Source: Candidatus Vicinibacter proximus (GTDB taxonomy: Bacteria; Bacteroidota; Bacteroidia; Chitinophagales; Saprospiraceae). From it: a DNA stretch of 64,000 bases. Positions 16,993 to 27,400 of this stretch are shown piece after piece. The notes below the pieces were generated by a model, which was not told the origin of the DNA, did no database searches, and was given only the letters and a program-made list of their open reading frames with translations. Location: the NCBI GenBank assembly GCA_016713905.1, contig JADJOE010000001.1:1551001-1615000 (forward strand), given 5' to 3'. Positions within the stretch are counted from its first letter, which is position 1; each line of letters opens with the position of its first letter. The position numbers and the translations under genes were made by a program.

Positions 16993-19900
16993 TTATCTGA
17001 TCTCTTTGGCCGGTCTGTCCGGTTGTTTAAATGCCTTTGATTTCAGTAATAATTTAATTTCCTCGATACCTTTTTCCAATTGCGGATCAATGCCTTTTGC
17101 CATGGCGCCGAGGTCCTCTTCTACGAGAATATCCGGTTCAACGCCATGTCCTTCCTTAAACCACGTACCATCAGGGTTATACATTCTAAAGGTTGGAACG
17201 GTAATGCCACCTCCATCGATAAGTGATGGAACTCCGCTTATGCCAATCAAGCCTCCCCAAGTTCTTGCACCGATAAGTGGACCAAGTTTTTTCTTTCTAA
17301 AATAATCTGGAAATGCATCACCGCCTGACCCACTCCATCCATTTATCAACATTACTTTAGGGCCAAAATTTGCATAGGGTGGCCATGGCCAGGTATTACC
17401 ATCTCTGATGGCCCAAAACGCAAGGGGTTCCCGATTTAAAACTTCAATAAAACGGTCAGGAATTTGTCCACCATTGTTAAAACGCTCATCTATGATTAAA
17501 GCTTTCTTGTTCCATTGAGCAACAAATTGCCTAATTAATTCGCTTTGTCCATCCGTACCTGTGCTTCTGACATAAATATATCCTACCTCTCCATTAGTAG
17601 CTTCATCTACTCTTTTTCTATTGCTTTCGATCCAGGCTAAATGTCTTAATCGTGACTCATCTGACATGGCTTGAACCAGGACAGTCTGAGCTCCATTCCA
17701 TTCCGGTTTTGAATTGTAAGTGAGTTCAATGGTTTTTCCTGCAAGTCCCTGGAAATAAGCAAAGGGTTCAGTGGCGGTGTTCAATGGATTTCCATTTACG
17801 GCGAGGATAAAATCACCTTCTTTTATCGATAAACCCGGGGCATCCAGGGAGGATCTAATTTCTGCATCCTGTGCGCCAGCCTTAATAATTTTTCCAATTT
17901 TGTAATAACCCTTATCCTGCGTCCAATTGATTCCTAAGTATCCGACGTCTTTTCTTTTTGGAGATTCTTCCACGCCACCTCCGCGATAGGTATGGGAGGC
18001 ATTCAATTCCCCAATCATTTCTCCAAGAATGTAATTCACTTCTTCTCGTGACATGGCACTTTCCAAAAGTTTTAAGTATTGTTTTTTTACTTTATCCCAA
18101 TCTACACCATGCATATTTTCATCATAGAAATAGTCTCTTTCAAATCTCCATGCATCCATAAATAATTGTTGCCATTCTTCTTTAGGATTGATGAAGGTTT
18201 CCATTTCATTTACACGGAGTTTTTTGTCTATTTTTTGTCCCTCTTCCACTTTAAGTACAGCCCAACTCCCTTGTTGGGAAACAAGCACTTTTTTACCATC
18301 AAAAGAAAGTTTATAAGAATTTATGCCTTCCAGGATTGTCTTCTCTTCTCTGGATTCTATATCAAAATATTTGAGTGAGGATTTTTCAGTTTTTGCAGAT
18401 CCTGTATTAGGAGATTTAATGTACACTAATTTGCCATTTGCAGCACTCGGGTTTGAGTAGTTTCCTGCAGGAAGTGGCAATAGGAATAATCTTCTTTCGA
18501 TTTCTTCAAAATCAATTTGCAACACTGCAGATTCCTCAGGTTTAATCTTCTTTTTCTTTTTTTCTTTAGTTGAACTCGCTGTTGAATCCGTTACTTCTTT
18601 TTTAGGTTCATCGACTTTGATTAGGACTGTATCATTTTTTGGAAACAAAAAAGAAGGAGTATTCTTAGCCAAAGAAATCGCTGCTAATTGGGTGGAATTT
18701 GGATAGACGAAAGTGTTGTCATGATCGCTGTAAATGGGTTCGAAGGATTGATTCGTAAGCAGGTAAAGATATTTACCTTCCGGATCAAAACTTGGATACG
18801 AACAATCATAATATCCACTGGTAACCTGATTCGTTTTTTTATTGGGCAGATCATAAATGAAAATCGCATTGTGTGAATTTTCCAAATCTCTGAAGTATGC
18901 CAGATATTTACTGTCAGATGACCAGGAAGGGATAAAACTTTCTAATGGCCAATGCGCCCAACTTAGCGCTTTGTCCACTAAAAGCATTGATTTTTTTTCC
19001 ACATCAAAAATCATGATTTGCATTGCTTTATCTATAAAAGCTAATTTTTTACTATCGGGTGACCAAAAAATTTGATATCGGAATCCCTTGCCAAGGCTGG
19101 TCAATTTTATGGGTTCAACAAATTCATCTAAATTTTTAAGATACAATTCATATTCTCCGGTTGCGTCTGACCAATAGGCTATTGATTTACCGTCGGGTGA
19201 CCAAGCAGGGTATCTTTCGGCAGCAGAGGACGACCTGGTCAAATTTTTAACATATCCATTTTCAGCAGGTAAAGTGAAGATTTCTCCTCTTGCTTCCACA
19301 AGTACCCTGTTTCCATCAGGAGAGATGGTAGTATGCGCAATAAATTTTTCCGCTGACTCATAAGAAGGTCTAACTAAATTTTGGTCATTGATCAGATTAA
19401 CTTTAATATCTCTAATCTTATGGTCTTTCAAACTTAATAAATGAAGTTTTCCTTCAGCCTCAAAAACAATTTCAGAAGGACCAATAGATGGGTGGTGCAC
19501 GTCATACGATTTATAAAAAGTCAATTGCACTCTTGATTGCGTTTTTAGATCATACTTCCATAAGTTCATTCTTTTTTCTGGTCCATTGTCAGAGAGGAAA
19601 TAAATTGATTCGTTGTGCCACATTGGAAATTCTTCACCCGCATCGATATTAGATGAAATGTTTTGAGATTTTTTCTCTTTAAAATCATAGATATAGATAT
19701 CAGCAACGTCACCACCACGGTAGCGTTTCCAGGTACTGAAAATTGTTGAACGAAAGACCAAGGCCATTTTGTCACCGTTCGGGGAATAGGTTCCAAATTC
19801 AGCATATGCTAAGGGCAGTTTGGAGGCTGAGCCCCCTGTATGATGAATGGTGTAAAATTGATTAAATCTTTCTTTTTCACTCTCCCTACCAGATGCGAAC

Positions 19901-20307
19901 AGGATTTGCTTTCCATCCGGATGCCAATCCACCACCCGATCAAAATAACTGTGATAAGTAAGCCTTACCGGAGCACCTCCCTGAGTAGGTATAACGTAGA
20001 CCTCATTATTACCATCGTAATTACCAGAAAAGGCAATCATTTTTCCATCTGATGAAAACTTTGGGAATGATTCAATTCCTTTAGGCGAACTCAGTTTTTG
20101 AGCTGTCCCACCTTCTTTTGGCATCAACCAAAGGTCATTGGCATAGGTAAATACTATGTGGTCCGCAGAGACATCCGGAAACCTGAATAATCCGGCATCT
20201 ATTTGAGCATAAATGGCTGGAGATCCAGCAATTATTAAAAGCCAAATGCATTTTTTTACAAAAGTTGACCACATTGGTTTATTATTTGTCTGATAAAATG
20301 AGTTCAT
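16993..20307 (-). CDS. tricorn protease homologue (S41 family peptidase)
   Basis: 1104 residues. Layout: signal peptide (best read from Met12, start 20274, giving 'MWSTFVKKCIWLLIIAGS'), WD40/PD40-like propeller repeats to about residue 600 (many 'PAWSPDGKSIAYWSD'-type blades), a tricorn C1 region with 'LNASHTYRGGG', a PDZ domain and the S41 catalytic core. The nucleophile Ser lies in 'NGWSGSGGDAFPDY' and the supporting His is the 'SH' of the C1 region. Tricorn enzymes degrade oligopeptides; the signal peptide puts this one in the periplasm. A Lys-rich patch and Ser/Thr linker (about 565-590) separate the propellers from the catalytic half. Confidence 0.92.
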   Translation of the reverse strand: MNSFYQTNNKPMWSTFVKKCIWLLIIAGSPAIYAQIDAGLFRFPDVSADHIVFTYANDLWLMPKEGGTAQKLSSPKGIESFPKFSSDGKMIAFSGNYDGNNEVYVIPTQGGAPVRLTYHSYFDRVVDWHPDGKQILFASGRESEKERFNQFYTIHHTGGSASKLPLAYAEFGTYSPNGDKMALVFRSTIFSTWKRYRGGDVADIYIYDFKEKKSQNISSNIDAGEEFPMWHNESIYFLSDNGPEKRMNLWKYDLKTQSRVQLTFYKSYDVHHPSIGPSEIVFEAEGKLHLLSLKDHKIRDIKVNLINDQNLVRPSYESAEKFIAHTTISPDGNRVLVEARGEIFTLPAENGYVKNLTRSSSAAERYPAWSPDGKSIAYWSDATGEYELYLKNLDEFVEPIKLTSLGKGFRYQIFWSPDSKKLAFIDKAMQIMIFDVEKKSMLLVDKALSWAHWPLESFIPSWSSDSKYLAYFRDLENSHNAIFIYDLPNKKTNQVTSGYYDCSYPSFDPEGKYLYLLTNQSFEPIYSDHDNTFVYPNSTQLAAISLAKNTPSFLFPKNDTVLIKVDEPKKEVTDSTASSTKEKKKKKIKPEESAVLQIDFEEIERRLFLLPLPAGNYSNPSAANGKLVYIKSPNTGSAKTEKSSLKYFDIESREEKTILEGINSYKLSFDGKKVLVSQQGSWAVLKVEEGQKIDKKLRVNEMETFINPKEEWQQLFMDAWRFERDYFYDENMHGVDWDKVKKQYLKLLESAMSREEVNYILGEMIGELNASHTYRGGGVEESPKRKDVGYLGINWTQDKGYYKIGKIIKAGAQDAEIRSSLDAPGLSIKEGDFILAVNGNPLNTATEPFAYFQGLAGKTIELTYNSKPEWNGAQTVLVQAMSDESRLRHLAWIESNRKRVDEATNGEVGYIYVRSTGTDGQSELIRQFVAQWNKKALIIDERFNNGGQIPDRFIEVLNREPLAFWAIRDGNTWPWPPYANFGPKVMLINGWSGSGGDAFPDYFRKKKLGPLIGARTWGGLIGISGVPSLIDGGGITVPTFRMYNPDGTWFKEGHGVEPDILVEEDLGAMAKGIDPQLEKGIEEIKLLLKSKAFKQPDRPAKEIR

Positions 20308-20663
20308 GTAATTGGTTTGTAAAACAAAGATATAAATTAAGAACGAAGGTGTTCGTAGATTGTTTAAAAATAGGAAAAATCGTGTTTTGATTTAAGTTTA
20401 AAATGACTAGGCGGACACTTGAATTTCAATGATCAGGTGATGGGCAATAAGCTGTATGGTCAGATTTTATTATTTGAATCCTTTAGCAATCTTCAGGAGA
20501 TTATTTGGTTTACATGAGTAAATTTCATTTTAAAAAGGACTCAAATAATTATCGAGAAGTTAATATGAGTTTATATAAAATAATTACCTTCGAAAGGCAA
20601 TATATGTTATGATTAGTTGATTATTTAAAATTATTCGTTTACTTTTAATCATCTGCAGAAGTT
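20308..20663. other. 356-bp intergenic stretch, divergent promoter region
   Basis: AT-rich space between the divergent tricorn gene and a small-membrane-protein gene. It should hold promoters for both, but I see no clear TTTG/TAnnTTTG pair, repeat or RNA gene. Confidence 0.4.
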
Positions 20664-20981
20664 ATGAAAGGAATCCAGTTGTATATATTAATTGGTACTG
20701 CGATTGTGTCTATCTATTTTCTTTATTTGGGCGCTGTCAATCTATTTGTATACTTTGCAAACCGGTCTATGGGACATCATGAATCCTTTCTTGCAAGTGG
20801 GAGGAATCTTTCAATTGGTGGAATTTTAGCCTTGTTGGTGGTTGGATCTTATTATTTATTAAAGAATCCAAACTATGCCAGACTTGGGGCAATTTTATTG
20901 TATTTACCTATTGGCCTGGTTTTGTTATATGCCATTTGGGCATTAATTATTATAGTTTCTGCCGGAGGAAGGTGGAATTGA
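20664..20981 (+). CDS. small membrane protein, unknown (first of three)
   Basis: 105 residues with three hydrophobic helices (about 7-30, 50-66, 72-99). No known motif seen. It shares size and helix layout with the next two genes: an opening helix, a short polar loop ending in Gly, and two closely spaced helices. The three are in one direction within 1 kb and likely descend from one ancestor or form one complex. No function can be assigned. Confidence 0.65.
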   Translation: MKGIQLYILIGTAIVSIYFLYLGAVNLFVYFANRSMGHHESFLASGRNLSIGGILALLVVGSYYLLKNPNYARLGAILLYLPIGLVLLYAIWALIIIVSAGGRWN

Positions 20982-21052
20982 TTTGTAAACCGACTGCGGT
21001 CGACATTTTAATATTTATGCATTTGTTTGTTTAAGAAGTACAATTTTACGAA

Positions 21053-21367
21053 ATGGGATTTTTTTCAAAGACTGTTTTCTTTGCCCTATTTGGGGTAGGA
21101 GGACTATTAAGTATCTTTTATTTTTTTAATGCTGTTAATCTTATACACAGTATAATTTTTATCGGTAGTGGAAAAAAGTCGGAGGCGATTATTTTTTTAT
21201 GTGCAACTTTGGTTGAGGTGGTTGGACTGTATTTTGCTTATACCAACATGACCAATTCGGGTGAATATGCAACGGCAATTGGTATTTTAATTGCATCCAT
21301 AGTCCTGTCCATTGTAGTAGTCTTTATTGGATTATTCTTTTTTAATGGACCTTTACATTGGCAGTAG
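21053..21367 (+). CDS. small membrane protein, unknown (second of three)
   Basis: 104 residues with hydrophobic helices at about 7-30, 43-60 and 73-98. The N-terminus 'MGFFSKTVFFALFGVGGLLS' is a strong membrane anchor. It is followed without a gap by the third gene of the group (stop TAG directly joined to ATG), so the two are translationally coupled. Unknown function. Confidence 0.65.
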   Translation: MGFFSKTVFFALFGVGGLLSIFYFFNAVNLIHSIIFIGSGKKSEAIIFLCATLVEVVGLYFAYTNMTNSGEYATAIGILIASIVLSIVVVFIGLFFFNGPLHWQ

Positions 21368-21661
21368 ATGATTTTTTTACAAAAATTATTGTATTACTGT
21401 TTGATGCTAATTACGGCATTGTTAAGCTTGTTTTATATGAAGGAGGCATTATTGAATAGACGACCGGATGAAAACTTTTTTCGGATGAAAGAGGCTTTAG
21501 GGTTGGGGTCTATTTTTGTTTTCTATTTGTTGTACAAGGCTTATCAGTTTGGAGAACAGCAGGGTAAATTTGGCCATGGGTTATTGTATATATTAGGTTC
21601 CTGGTTATGCTGGGCGGTAATCGTTGGAATGATTTTTATCCTCGGCAAGTTTCTGCAATAA
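21368..21661 (+). CDS. small membrane protein, unknown (third of three)
   Basis: 97 residues with helices at about 5-22, 46-62 and 72-95. It begins at the base after the previous stop, a sign of co-translation. The charged loop 'NRRPDENFFRMKEALG' between the first two helices distinguishes it from its neighbours. Unknown function. Confidence 0.62.
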   Translation: MIFLQKLLYYCLMLITALLSLFYMKEALLNRRPDENFFRMKEALGLGSIFVFYLLYKAYQFGEQQGKFGHGLLYILGSWLCWAVIVGMIFILGKFLQ

Positions 21662-21909
21662 TTGATATACTTCTAAGGTGTAATCTGTAAAGGGATTAGT
21701 TTAATTTTTAAAAACATTCCGTGTTTCGTTTAGAAACAATAAAACACGGATTGCTTTTAAAAGACCATAATTATTCTACAAATATTCAAAGGTTTAAATA
21801 AGCAAAACAATCCTCTTCAAGAAAAAATTTAAGCATCCATAATTGGAGAGGAAATATTTTTTCAAAATATAAATCCAGATCTACATTATATATTTATCTA
21901 TCTTCTGAA

Positions 21910-24072
21910 TTATCCTTTTTTATTTGCTATCACTTTAAATCCACGATTTTTCATCAAAGCATTTGAAGTTGGATCATGACCACGAAATTTTCTATAGGCG
22001 GTAGCTTCATCTATTGTGCCGCCAATGCTAAACACATTTTCGTACAATCTTTTTGCCACTTCTTTATCGTATGGACCCTTGCCTTCTACAAATGCCTCGT
22101 AGGCATCCGCGCTTATAACATCTGACCATAGGTAACTATAATATCCTGCTGAATAACCATCATCAGCAAAAATGTGACCGAAGTGAGGAGTACGGTGTCT
22201 CATCACCATTTCTGCAGGCATATTCATGGCAGTCAAGGTTTCTTTTTCGAAGACATCCGGATCAATTTTAGTGGAACCAGCAAGGTGCAATTTCATATCA
22301 ATGAGTGCACTGGAAAGATATTCCACAGTTGCAAAACCTTGATTGAAAGTTGCGGCGTTTTTAATTTTGGTTAGCAATTTATCCGGAATAGTTTCTCCTG
22401 TTTTATAATGGAGTGCATATTTCTGTAATACCTCAGGTGTAGATAGCCAACGTTCCATAATTTGCGATGGGAATTCGACATAATCTGTAGCCACACTTGT
22501 GCCGGACAGAGATGGGTATGTTACATTGGAATTAAGACCATGCAAAGCGTGTCCGAATTCATGGAATAAGGTCTCTGCATCATCCCAGGAAATTAAAATA
22601 GGTTCATCCGATTTGCCCTTAATGAAATTACAATTGTTGGATACAATGGTAGTGATGTCCCCATTAAGTTTCTCCTGATCTCTATAGGCCGTCATCCAAG
22701 CTCCAGATCTTTTACCTTTTCTCGCATAAGGATCAAAATACCAAAGGCCGATTTGCTGTCCGCTTGTTTTATTGGTTACTTTGAATACCCTTACATCTGG
22801 ATGGAAAACCGGAACATCATTGACTTGTGTAAATTCTAAATTGAACAATTCTCCAGCAACAAAAAACATTCCTTCGCGAAGTTTTTCCAACTGTAAATAT
22901 TGTTTTACCTCATCCTGGTCCAGGTCGAATTTTGACTTTCTGACTTTTTCAGCAAAGTAACGATAGTCCCAAGGTTCGATTTTAATTTTTGCACCTTCTT
23001 TATCTGCCAGTGCCTGCATGTCCTTCACTTCTTCCTTTACTCTTTGAACTGCAGCCGGCCATACGGATTCTAATAATGCCATGGCTTTTTCAGGAGTCTG
23101 TGCCATTTTATCAGCCAATCTCCAATGAGCGTGCGTAGGGTAACCTAAAATTTTAGCTCTTTCTGCTCTGAGTTGTAGAATTTCCGTGATGATTGCATTA
23201 TTGTCATTTGCATCTCCATTGTCCCCTCTGTTGATAAACATACGCCAGGCTTTTTCCCTTAATTCTCGATTGTTTGCATAGGAAAGGAAAGGTTCAATAG
23301 AAGATCTGGTGTTTGCAATGATCCAGGAGCCTTTTTTGTTTTTGGCATTGGCAGCTTCTGCAGCAGCATTTTTTACGCCTTCAGGAAGGCCGTCCAAGTC
23401 TTTCTCAGAAGTCAATTCTAAAAATTTGTCTCCTTCGTCAGCCAATTGATGTTGACTGAATTTGGTAAATAATCCAGCAAGTTGCTGGTTGATCTCAGCA
23501 ACTCTTTTTTTATTGGTAGAATCTAATTTAGCACCAGCTAAAACATAATTTGTGTAATATCTCCAGACCAGTCTCTGCTGTTCAGGACTTAAATTTTGTT
23601 TTTCTGGAGAATTATAAACCGATTCGATTCTCAGAAACAAGGGTGTGTTTTGGATGATGGAATCTGAAAAAGCAGCAAGTTTAGGTTCAATGGTCGTTTG
23701 GACGGCTTCCATTTCCGGAGTGCTCATATTGGAAGTCCAGACGTAGTATATGGATTGAACTCTTTTGAGGGTGTTGCCGGTTTTTTCAAGTGCTTCGATG
23801 GTATTTTGAAAAGTTGGGGCTTCAGGATTACCTGCTATTTTAGCAATTTCATTGCTTTTTTCCATCATACCGATTTCGAATGCCGGTAAGAAATCAGCCA
23901 CTTGTATTTTATCAAAGGCCGGTACCCCATTATGAGGTCCTTCCCATTTTTGGGTAAGAGGGTTTGCAGTTGGAGCCGGAGCCTGAACTTTTTTTTCATT
24001 ACTCGAAGTACAATTGTCAAAAATCATAGTCATCAAAATTACGGCAGTTAGAGCCTGGAATGGTTTAAACAT
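21910..24072 (-). CDS. M3 family metallopeptidase, peptidyl-dipeptidase Dcp-like lipoprotein
   Basis: 720-residue zinc peptidase of the thimet oligopeptidase/Dcp family, which removes dipeptides from short peptides. Zinc site HEFGH at 504-508, with the third ligand Glu in the following helix region. The N-terminus is a lipoprotein signal ('MIFDNCTSS'), so it acts in the periplasm or at the membrane surface. It also has the usual 'SDVISADAYEAF' and 'RYFAEKVRKSKFDLD' substrate-pocket segments. With the tricorn homologue it gives the cell periplasmic peptide-degrading capacity. Confidence 0.92.
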   Translation of the reverse strand: MFKPFQALTAVILMTMIFDNCTSSNEKKVQAPAPTANPLTQKWEGPHNGVPAFDKIQVADFLPAFEIGMMEKSNEIAKIAGNPEAPTFQNTIEALEKTGNTLKRVQSIYYVWTSNMSTPEMEAVQTTIEPKLAAFSDSIIQNTPLFLRIESVYNSPEKQNLSPEQQRLVWRYYTNYVLAGAKLDSTNKKRVAEINQQLAGLFTKFSQHQLADEGDKFLELTSEKDLDGLPEGVKNAAAEAANAKNKKGSWIIANTRSSIEPFLSYANNRELREKAWRMFINRGDNGDANDNNAIITEILQLRAERAKILGYPTHAHWRLADKMAQTPEKAMALLESVWPAAVQRVKEEVKDMQALADKEGAKIKIEPWDYRYFAEKVRKSKFDLDQDEVKQYLQLEKLREGMFFVAGELFNLEFTQVNDVPVFHPDVRVFKVTNKTSGQQIGLWYFDPYARKGKRSGAWMTAYRDQEKLNGDITTIVSNNCNFIKGKSDEPILISWDDAETLFHEFGHALHGLNSNVTYPSLSGTSVATDYVEFPSQIMERWLSTPEVLQKYALHYKTGETIPDKLLTKIKNAATFNQGFATVEYLSSALIDMKLHLAGSTKIDPDVFEKETLTAMNMPAEMVMRHRTPHFGHIFADDGYSAGYYSYLWSDVISADAYEAFVEGKGPYDKEVAKRLYENVFSIGGTIDEATAYRKFRGHDPTSNALMKNRGFKVIANKKG

Positions 24073-24417
24073 ATTCGTTTGTTTTTATTAAATAGGCTGT
24101 AAAATTACGAATTTCTTTCCTATTTACTTGTCAACTGTTTGGACAGAGGAAATGGATTAGATTTTTTATCCATCTTGATGGTTGATGACAATACCGGATC
24201 AAGTTACCATTTACAATATGCTGATTAGAAGGAGATCGAAAATTTATTAATCCAATTATTTCAAAATTCAGAAAGAAAGTGTCAAAAATGTTTGACATGT
24301 TTCTACAAGCAAAGTCTAAAAAGCAAAGGCACAGCTATTTTCAATCTTTAAATTCTTGGCATGATCTATTCAATTTACACTCTGAATTTTAAATCAATAA
24401 ATTTTTGTTCATCTAAA
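24073..24417. other. 345-bp intergenic stretch
   Basis: AT-rich region between two minus-strand genes. I see no ORF, RNA gene or clear hairpin; it presumably carries the M3 peptidase promoter. Confidence 0.35.
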
Positions 24418-26232
24418 TTAACTTACCACAATTTTCTTTCTTTCACCGATTTGTTGACGCCAAAGCGCATAGTATAGTCCTTTTTCATTTAGCAGAGACT
24501 GATGTGTTCCTGTTTCGACTACTTCGCCTTTTTCCAAAACAAAAATTCGATCTGCATGCATGATGGTACTCAATCTGTGGGCAATAAGAATGGTAATTTG
24601 TGCTTTAAGAGAAGAAATATTTCTAATCGTATCGGTTATTTCTTCTTCAGTGATAGAATCCAGTGAAGATGTTGCTTCATCAAAAATGAGTAGGTGCGGG
24701 TTTCTGAGCAGTGCTCTTGCGATGGACAATCTTTGTTTTTCACCGCCACTTAATTTTAATCCACCTTCGCCAATTACGGTGTCAAGACCTTTATCCGCTT
24801 TGGATAATAAATACGTGCAAGAGGCTTTGTGAAGCGCATCTGTTATTTCAGAATCTGTTGCATCAGGTTTAACAAAAATTAAATTTTCCTTGATGGTACC
24901 GCTGAACAAATTAGTGTCCTGTGTTACAAATCCAATTTGATTCCGAAGATCGTCATAAAGAATTTCAGTTTCGTTCAGACCATTGTAATAAATGTTACCG
25001 GTCAACGGGCGATACAAACCAACCAATAACTTCATGAGTGTGGACTTGCCGCTACCACTTGGACCAACGAAGGCAATCGTTTCTCCGGATCGCACACTAA
25101 AGCTGATGTTGTCAATGGCCTTGTGCATGGCAGTCTGGTGTTTGAAGGAGACATTATGGAAGGATAATTCCTCGATATTTCCAAGGTGTTTCGGATCGTC
25201 CGGAATACTTTCCGGGGCCTTTTTCATCAGTTGGTCAAAATTATTCAGCGAGGCTTCTGCTTCGCGATAAGAGAGTAAGATGTTTCCAATTTCCTGCAAA
25301 GGACCGAAGATAAAAAATGAAAATACTTGCATGGTCACCAATTGGCCGGCATCCATTTCATTTCTAAAAATTAACCACATGATGATGTATAAGATAACTT
25401 GTCTTAAAGTATTTACCAAAGTGCCCTGGATAAAACTAATGCTTCGAATCCTTTTCACTTTGGATAATTCAAGGCCCAGGATCTTATAGGTGTTTTTATT
25501 GAGTCTTTCCACTTCCTGATGTGTGAGCCCAAGACTTTTTACGAGTTCAATATTTCTGAGCGATTCAGTAGTAGAACCGGCAAGTGCAGTTGTTTGGCCA
25601 ACTATATTTTTTTGGATGAGTTTTATTTTTTTACTGAGGATGTTTGTAATGAAGGTAAGTATGGCAATTCCGATTAAATAAGCAATGGGTATTCGCCAAT
25701 TTATGAAGACCGCGGCATAAGAAAATACAAAAACAACTCCTATTAAAACCCCAAAGAGCACATTGATAAAACTGATCATGAATTTTTCCACATCCGCCCT
25801 GACTTTAGTTAAAATAGAAAGGGTTTCGCCACTACGCTGATCTTCGAATTCCTGATAGGGGAGTTTCATGGCATGTTGTAAACCATCCGTAAAAACTGTA
25901 GCGCCAAATTTTTGAATGACCACGTTCAAGGAATAATCCTGAAATGCCTTGGCAATACGGCTGATCATGGCAACAGAAATGGAAAAAATGAGAATGTAAA
26001 AAACACCTAGTTGAAGGTAGGGTTTATCTCTACGGGTAATCCATTCAAATTTCCAGAAAAAGTCATAGTAAGTAAATCCGTTACTCGAGGATTGATGATC
26101 AGAAGCAAGGGAAACCAGTTTACCTAGCAGGATAGGGTCAATCAAAGAAAAGCCGGTGTTGATGGCGGCCATCAAAAGTGTAAATATGACGAGCCATTTA
26201 TGGGGCTTTAAATAATGCAAAAGAATTTTCAT
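24418..26232 (-). CDS. ABC transporter, fused permease and ATPase (exporter type)
   Basis: 604 residues: six transmembrane helices (about 15-330), then an ATPase domain (about 350-590) with Walker A 'GPSGSGKST', Q-loop 'VTQDTNLF', signature 'LSGGEKQR', Walker B 'LLIFDEATSSLD' and H-loop 'IAHRLS'. This is the MsbA/MDR-like homodimeric exporter layout. Substrate unknown; lipid, drug or peptide export are all possible. Single gene. Confidence 0.93.
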   Translation of the reverse strand: MKILLHYLKPHKWLVIFTLLMAAINTGFSLIDPILLGKLVSLASDHQSSSNGFTYYDFFWKFEWITRRDKPYLQLGVFYILIFSISVAMISRIAKAFQDYSLNVVIQKFGATVFTDGLQHAMKLPYQEFEDQRSGETLSILTKVRADVEKFMISFINVLFGVLIGVVFVFSYAAVFINWRIPIAYLIGIAILTFITNILSKKIKLIQKNIVGQTTALAGSTTESLRNIELVKSLGLTHQEVERLNKNTYKILGLELSKVKRIRSISFIQGTLVNTLRQVILYIIMWLIFRNEMDAGQLVTMQVFSFFIFGPLQEIGNILLSYREAEASLNNFDQLMKKAPESIPDDPKHLGNIEELSFHNVSFKHQTAMHKAIDNISFSVRSGETIAFVGPSGSGKSTLMKLLVGLYRPLTGNIYYNGLNETEILYDDLRNQIGFVTQDTNLFSGTIKENLIFVKPDATDSEITDALHKASCTYLLSKADKGLDTVIGEGGLKLSGGEKQRLSIARALLRNPHLLIFDEATSSLDSITEEEITDTIRNISSLKAQITILIAHRLSTIMHADRIFVLEKGEVVETGTHQSLLNEKGLYYALWRQQIGERKKIVVS

Positions 26233-26530
26233 GGATGATTTTTCTAAAATGGGAAGGAAGCAGGTATAAATTTACGATTGTAGAGTGTTACAACAAATAT
26301 TTCCTTGGCAGGTTTATGTTGCGTATATTAATTTAACAGAGGGTTATAGAATTTTACCCCAACAGAGCAAAATGCAAGATTTAATTCAGTTTATCATCAA
26401 CACTATTATTTAGATAATGTAGGCTTGGATACGGGTGGATTAATCTGGATATTTTAGTTTGGGGCTTGGATGCCATTTTTTTTCAAAGATTACGGCATCT
26501 GTAGTTTCGAGTCAAAAATTTAAAGAGGAA

Positions 26531-26720
26531 CCAGTTTTGCGTACCCCGTTATTCACTAAAATTGGCCTAAATTCCATTCTATGAGCATTGTTTTTTTTTG
26601 TTTGGAAAAAAAAGAACTAAAAAAATCAAGGCTGTTTTCATTTCTTAATGCCAAAATGAAAAGGGCCGATCTGAATTTCTCTTTCGATAAATATATGATG
26701 AGGTATTGGAATCTAATTAA
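26531..26720 (+). repeat. dispersed, internally deleted copy of the 41661-42882 repeat
   Basis: Contains in order the start (CCAGTTTTGCG), the A-rich arm (AAGAACTAAAAAAATCAAGG), CTGTTTTCATTTCTTAATGCC, and the tail (GGGCCGATCTGAATTTCTC, ATGATGAGGTATT) of the 332-bp unit, while the middle of about 150 bp is absent. It lies in the 778-bp space 26233-27010, where I see no other gene. Confidence 0.7.
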
Positions 26721-26957
26721 TATAGTTGCTAAATATGTTTAATTTCCACTTAATCCGCATAAAATTTACCTGACTCCATAATTAATTGTTTCAGTGAATT
26801 AATTGCAAAATATTCATTTTGGTGGACAGAATTCCATTTTAATGTTTTTTAGAAAGTCTTTATGCAGTGGGCCTATAGCCGTTATTATACGTTTATTTAC
26901 GGATACATTCGGATATACCCGTTAGAATTACGAGTCAGGATTTATAAGCATCTCACC

Positions 26958-26989
26958 TTTGTCCTGTCAATTTTTTTATTAACAATTTG
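26958..26989 (+). promoter_or_regulatory. predicted Bacteroidota-type promoter of ssb (copy 1)
   Basis: TTTG (26958-26961), 20-nt spacer, then ACAATTTG (26982-26989), close to the TAnnTTTG -7 consensus; the ssb start codon is 22 bp further. The same layout precedes copy 2. Confidence 0.4.
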
Positions 26990-27010
26990 TTTCACGTTTA
27001 AATTATTTTT

Positions 27011-27355
27011 ATGAACACACTACGCAATTCAGTCCAATTGATTGGACACCTTGGAAAAACTCCAGAACTGATCACCCTTGAAAAAGGAAGGTTTGTAGCC
27101 AAAGCAACTTTAGCTACACATGAGACCTATACCTCAAACAATGGAGAACACATCACCAACACGCACTGGCACAAACTTGTAGCCTGGGGCCCTTTGGCCG
27201 AGAACATGAGTAAGATTTTAGAGAAAGGAACAGCTGTTCTTGTTAAGGGTAAGTTGGTTACCCGATCGTATGAGGATAAAAATGGTATTCCAAAAACAAT
27301 TACTGAAATTCTGGTTTCTGATTTTATGAAAATGAAAAAAGAACAAGTCGCATAA
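27011..27355 (+). CDS. ssb: single-stranded DNA-binding protein, short form (copy 1, first)
   Basis: 114-residue OB-fold protein: 'MNTLRNSVQLIGHLGKTPEL', 'THWHKLVAWGPLAENMSKIL' and 'GTAVLVKGKLVTRSYED' are typical SSB segments. It lacks the acidic C-terminal tip (DDxPF) through which standard SSB recruits partner proteins; the protein ends 'KMKKEQVA'. So it is a paralogue that may bind ssDNA without that hub role. It is followed 45 bp later by a second, different ssb gene with the same leader motif (TTTCACGTTTAAATT). Protein identical to 30840-31184. Confidence 0.9.
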   Translation: MNTLRNSVQLIGHLGKTPELITLEKGRFVAKATLATHETYTSNNGEHITNTHWHKLVAWGPLAENMSKILEKGTAVLVKGKLVTRSYEDKNGIPKTITEILVSDFMKMKKEQVA

Positions 27356-27400
27356 ATTAATTATCCATCAAAATTTTGTTTCACGTTTAAATTTTATATT

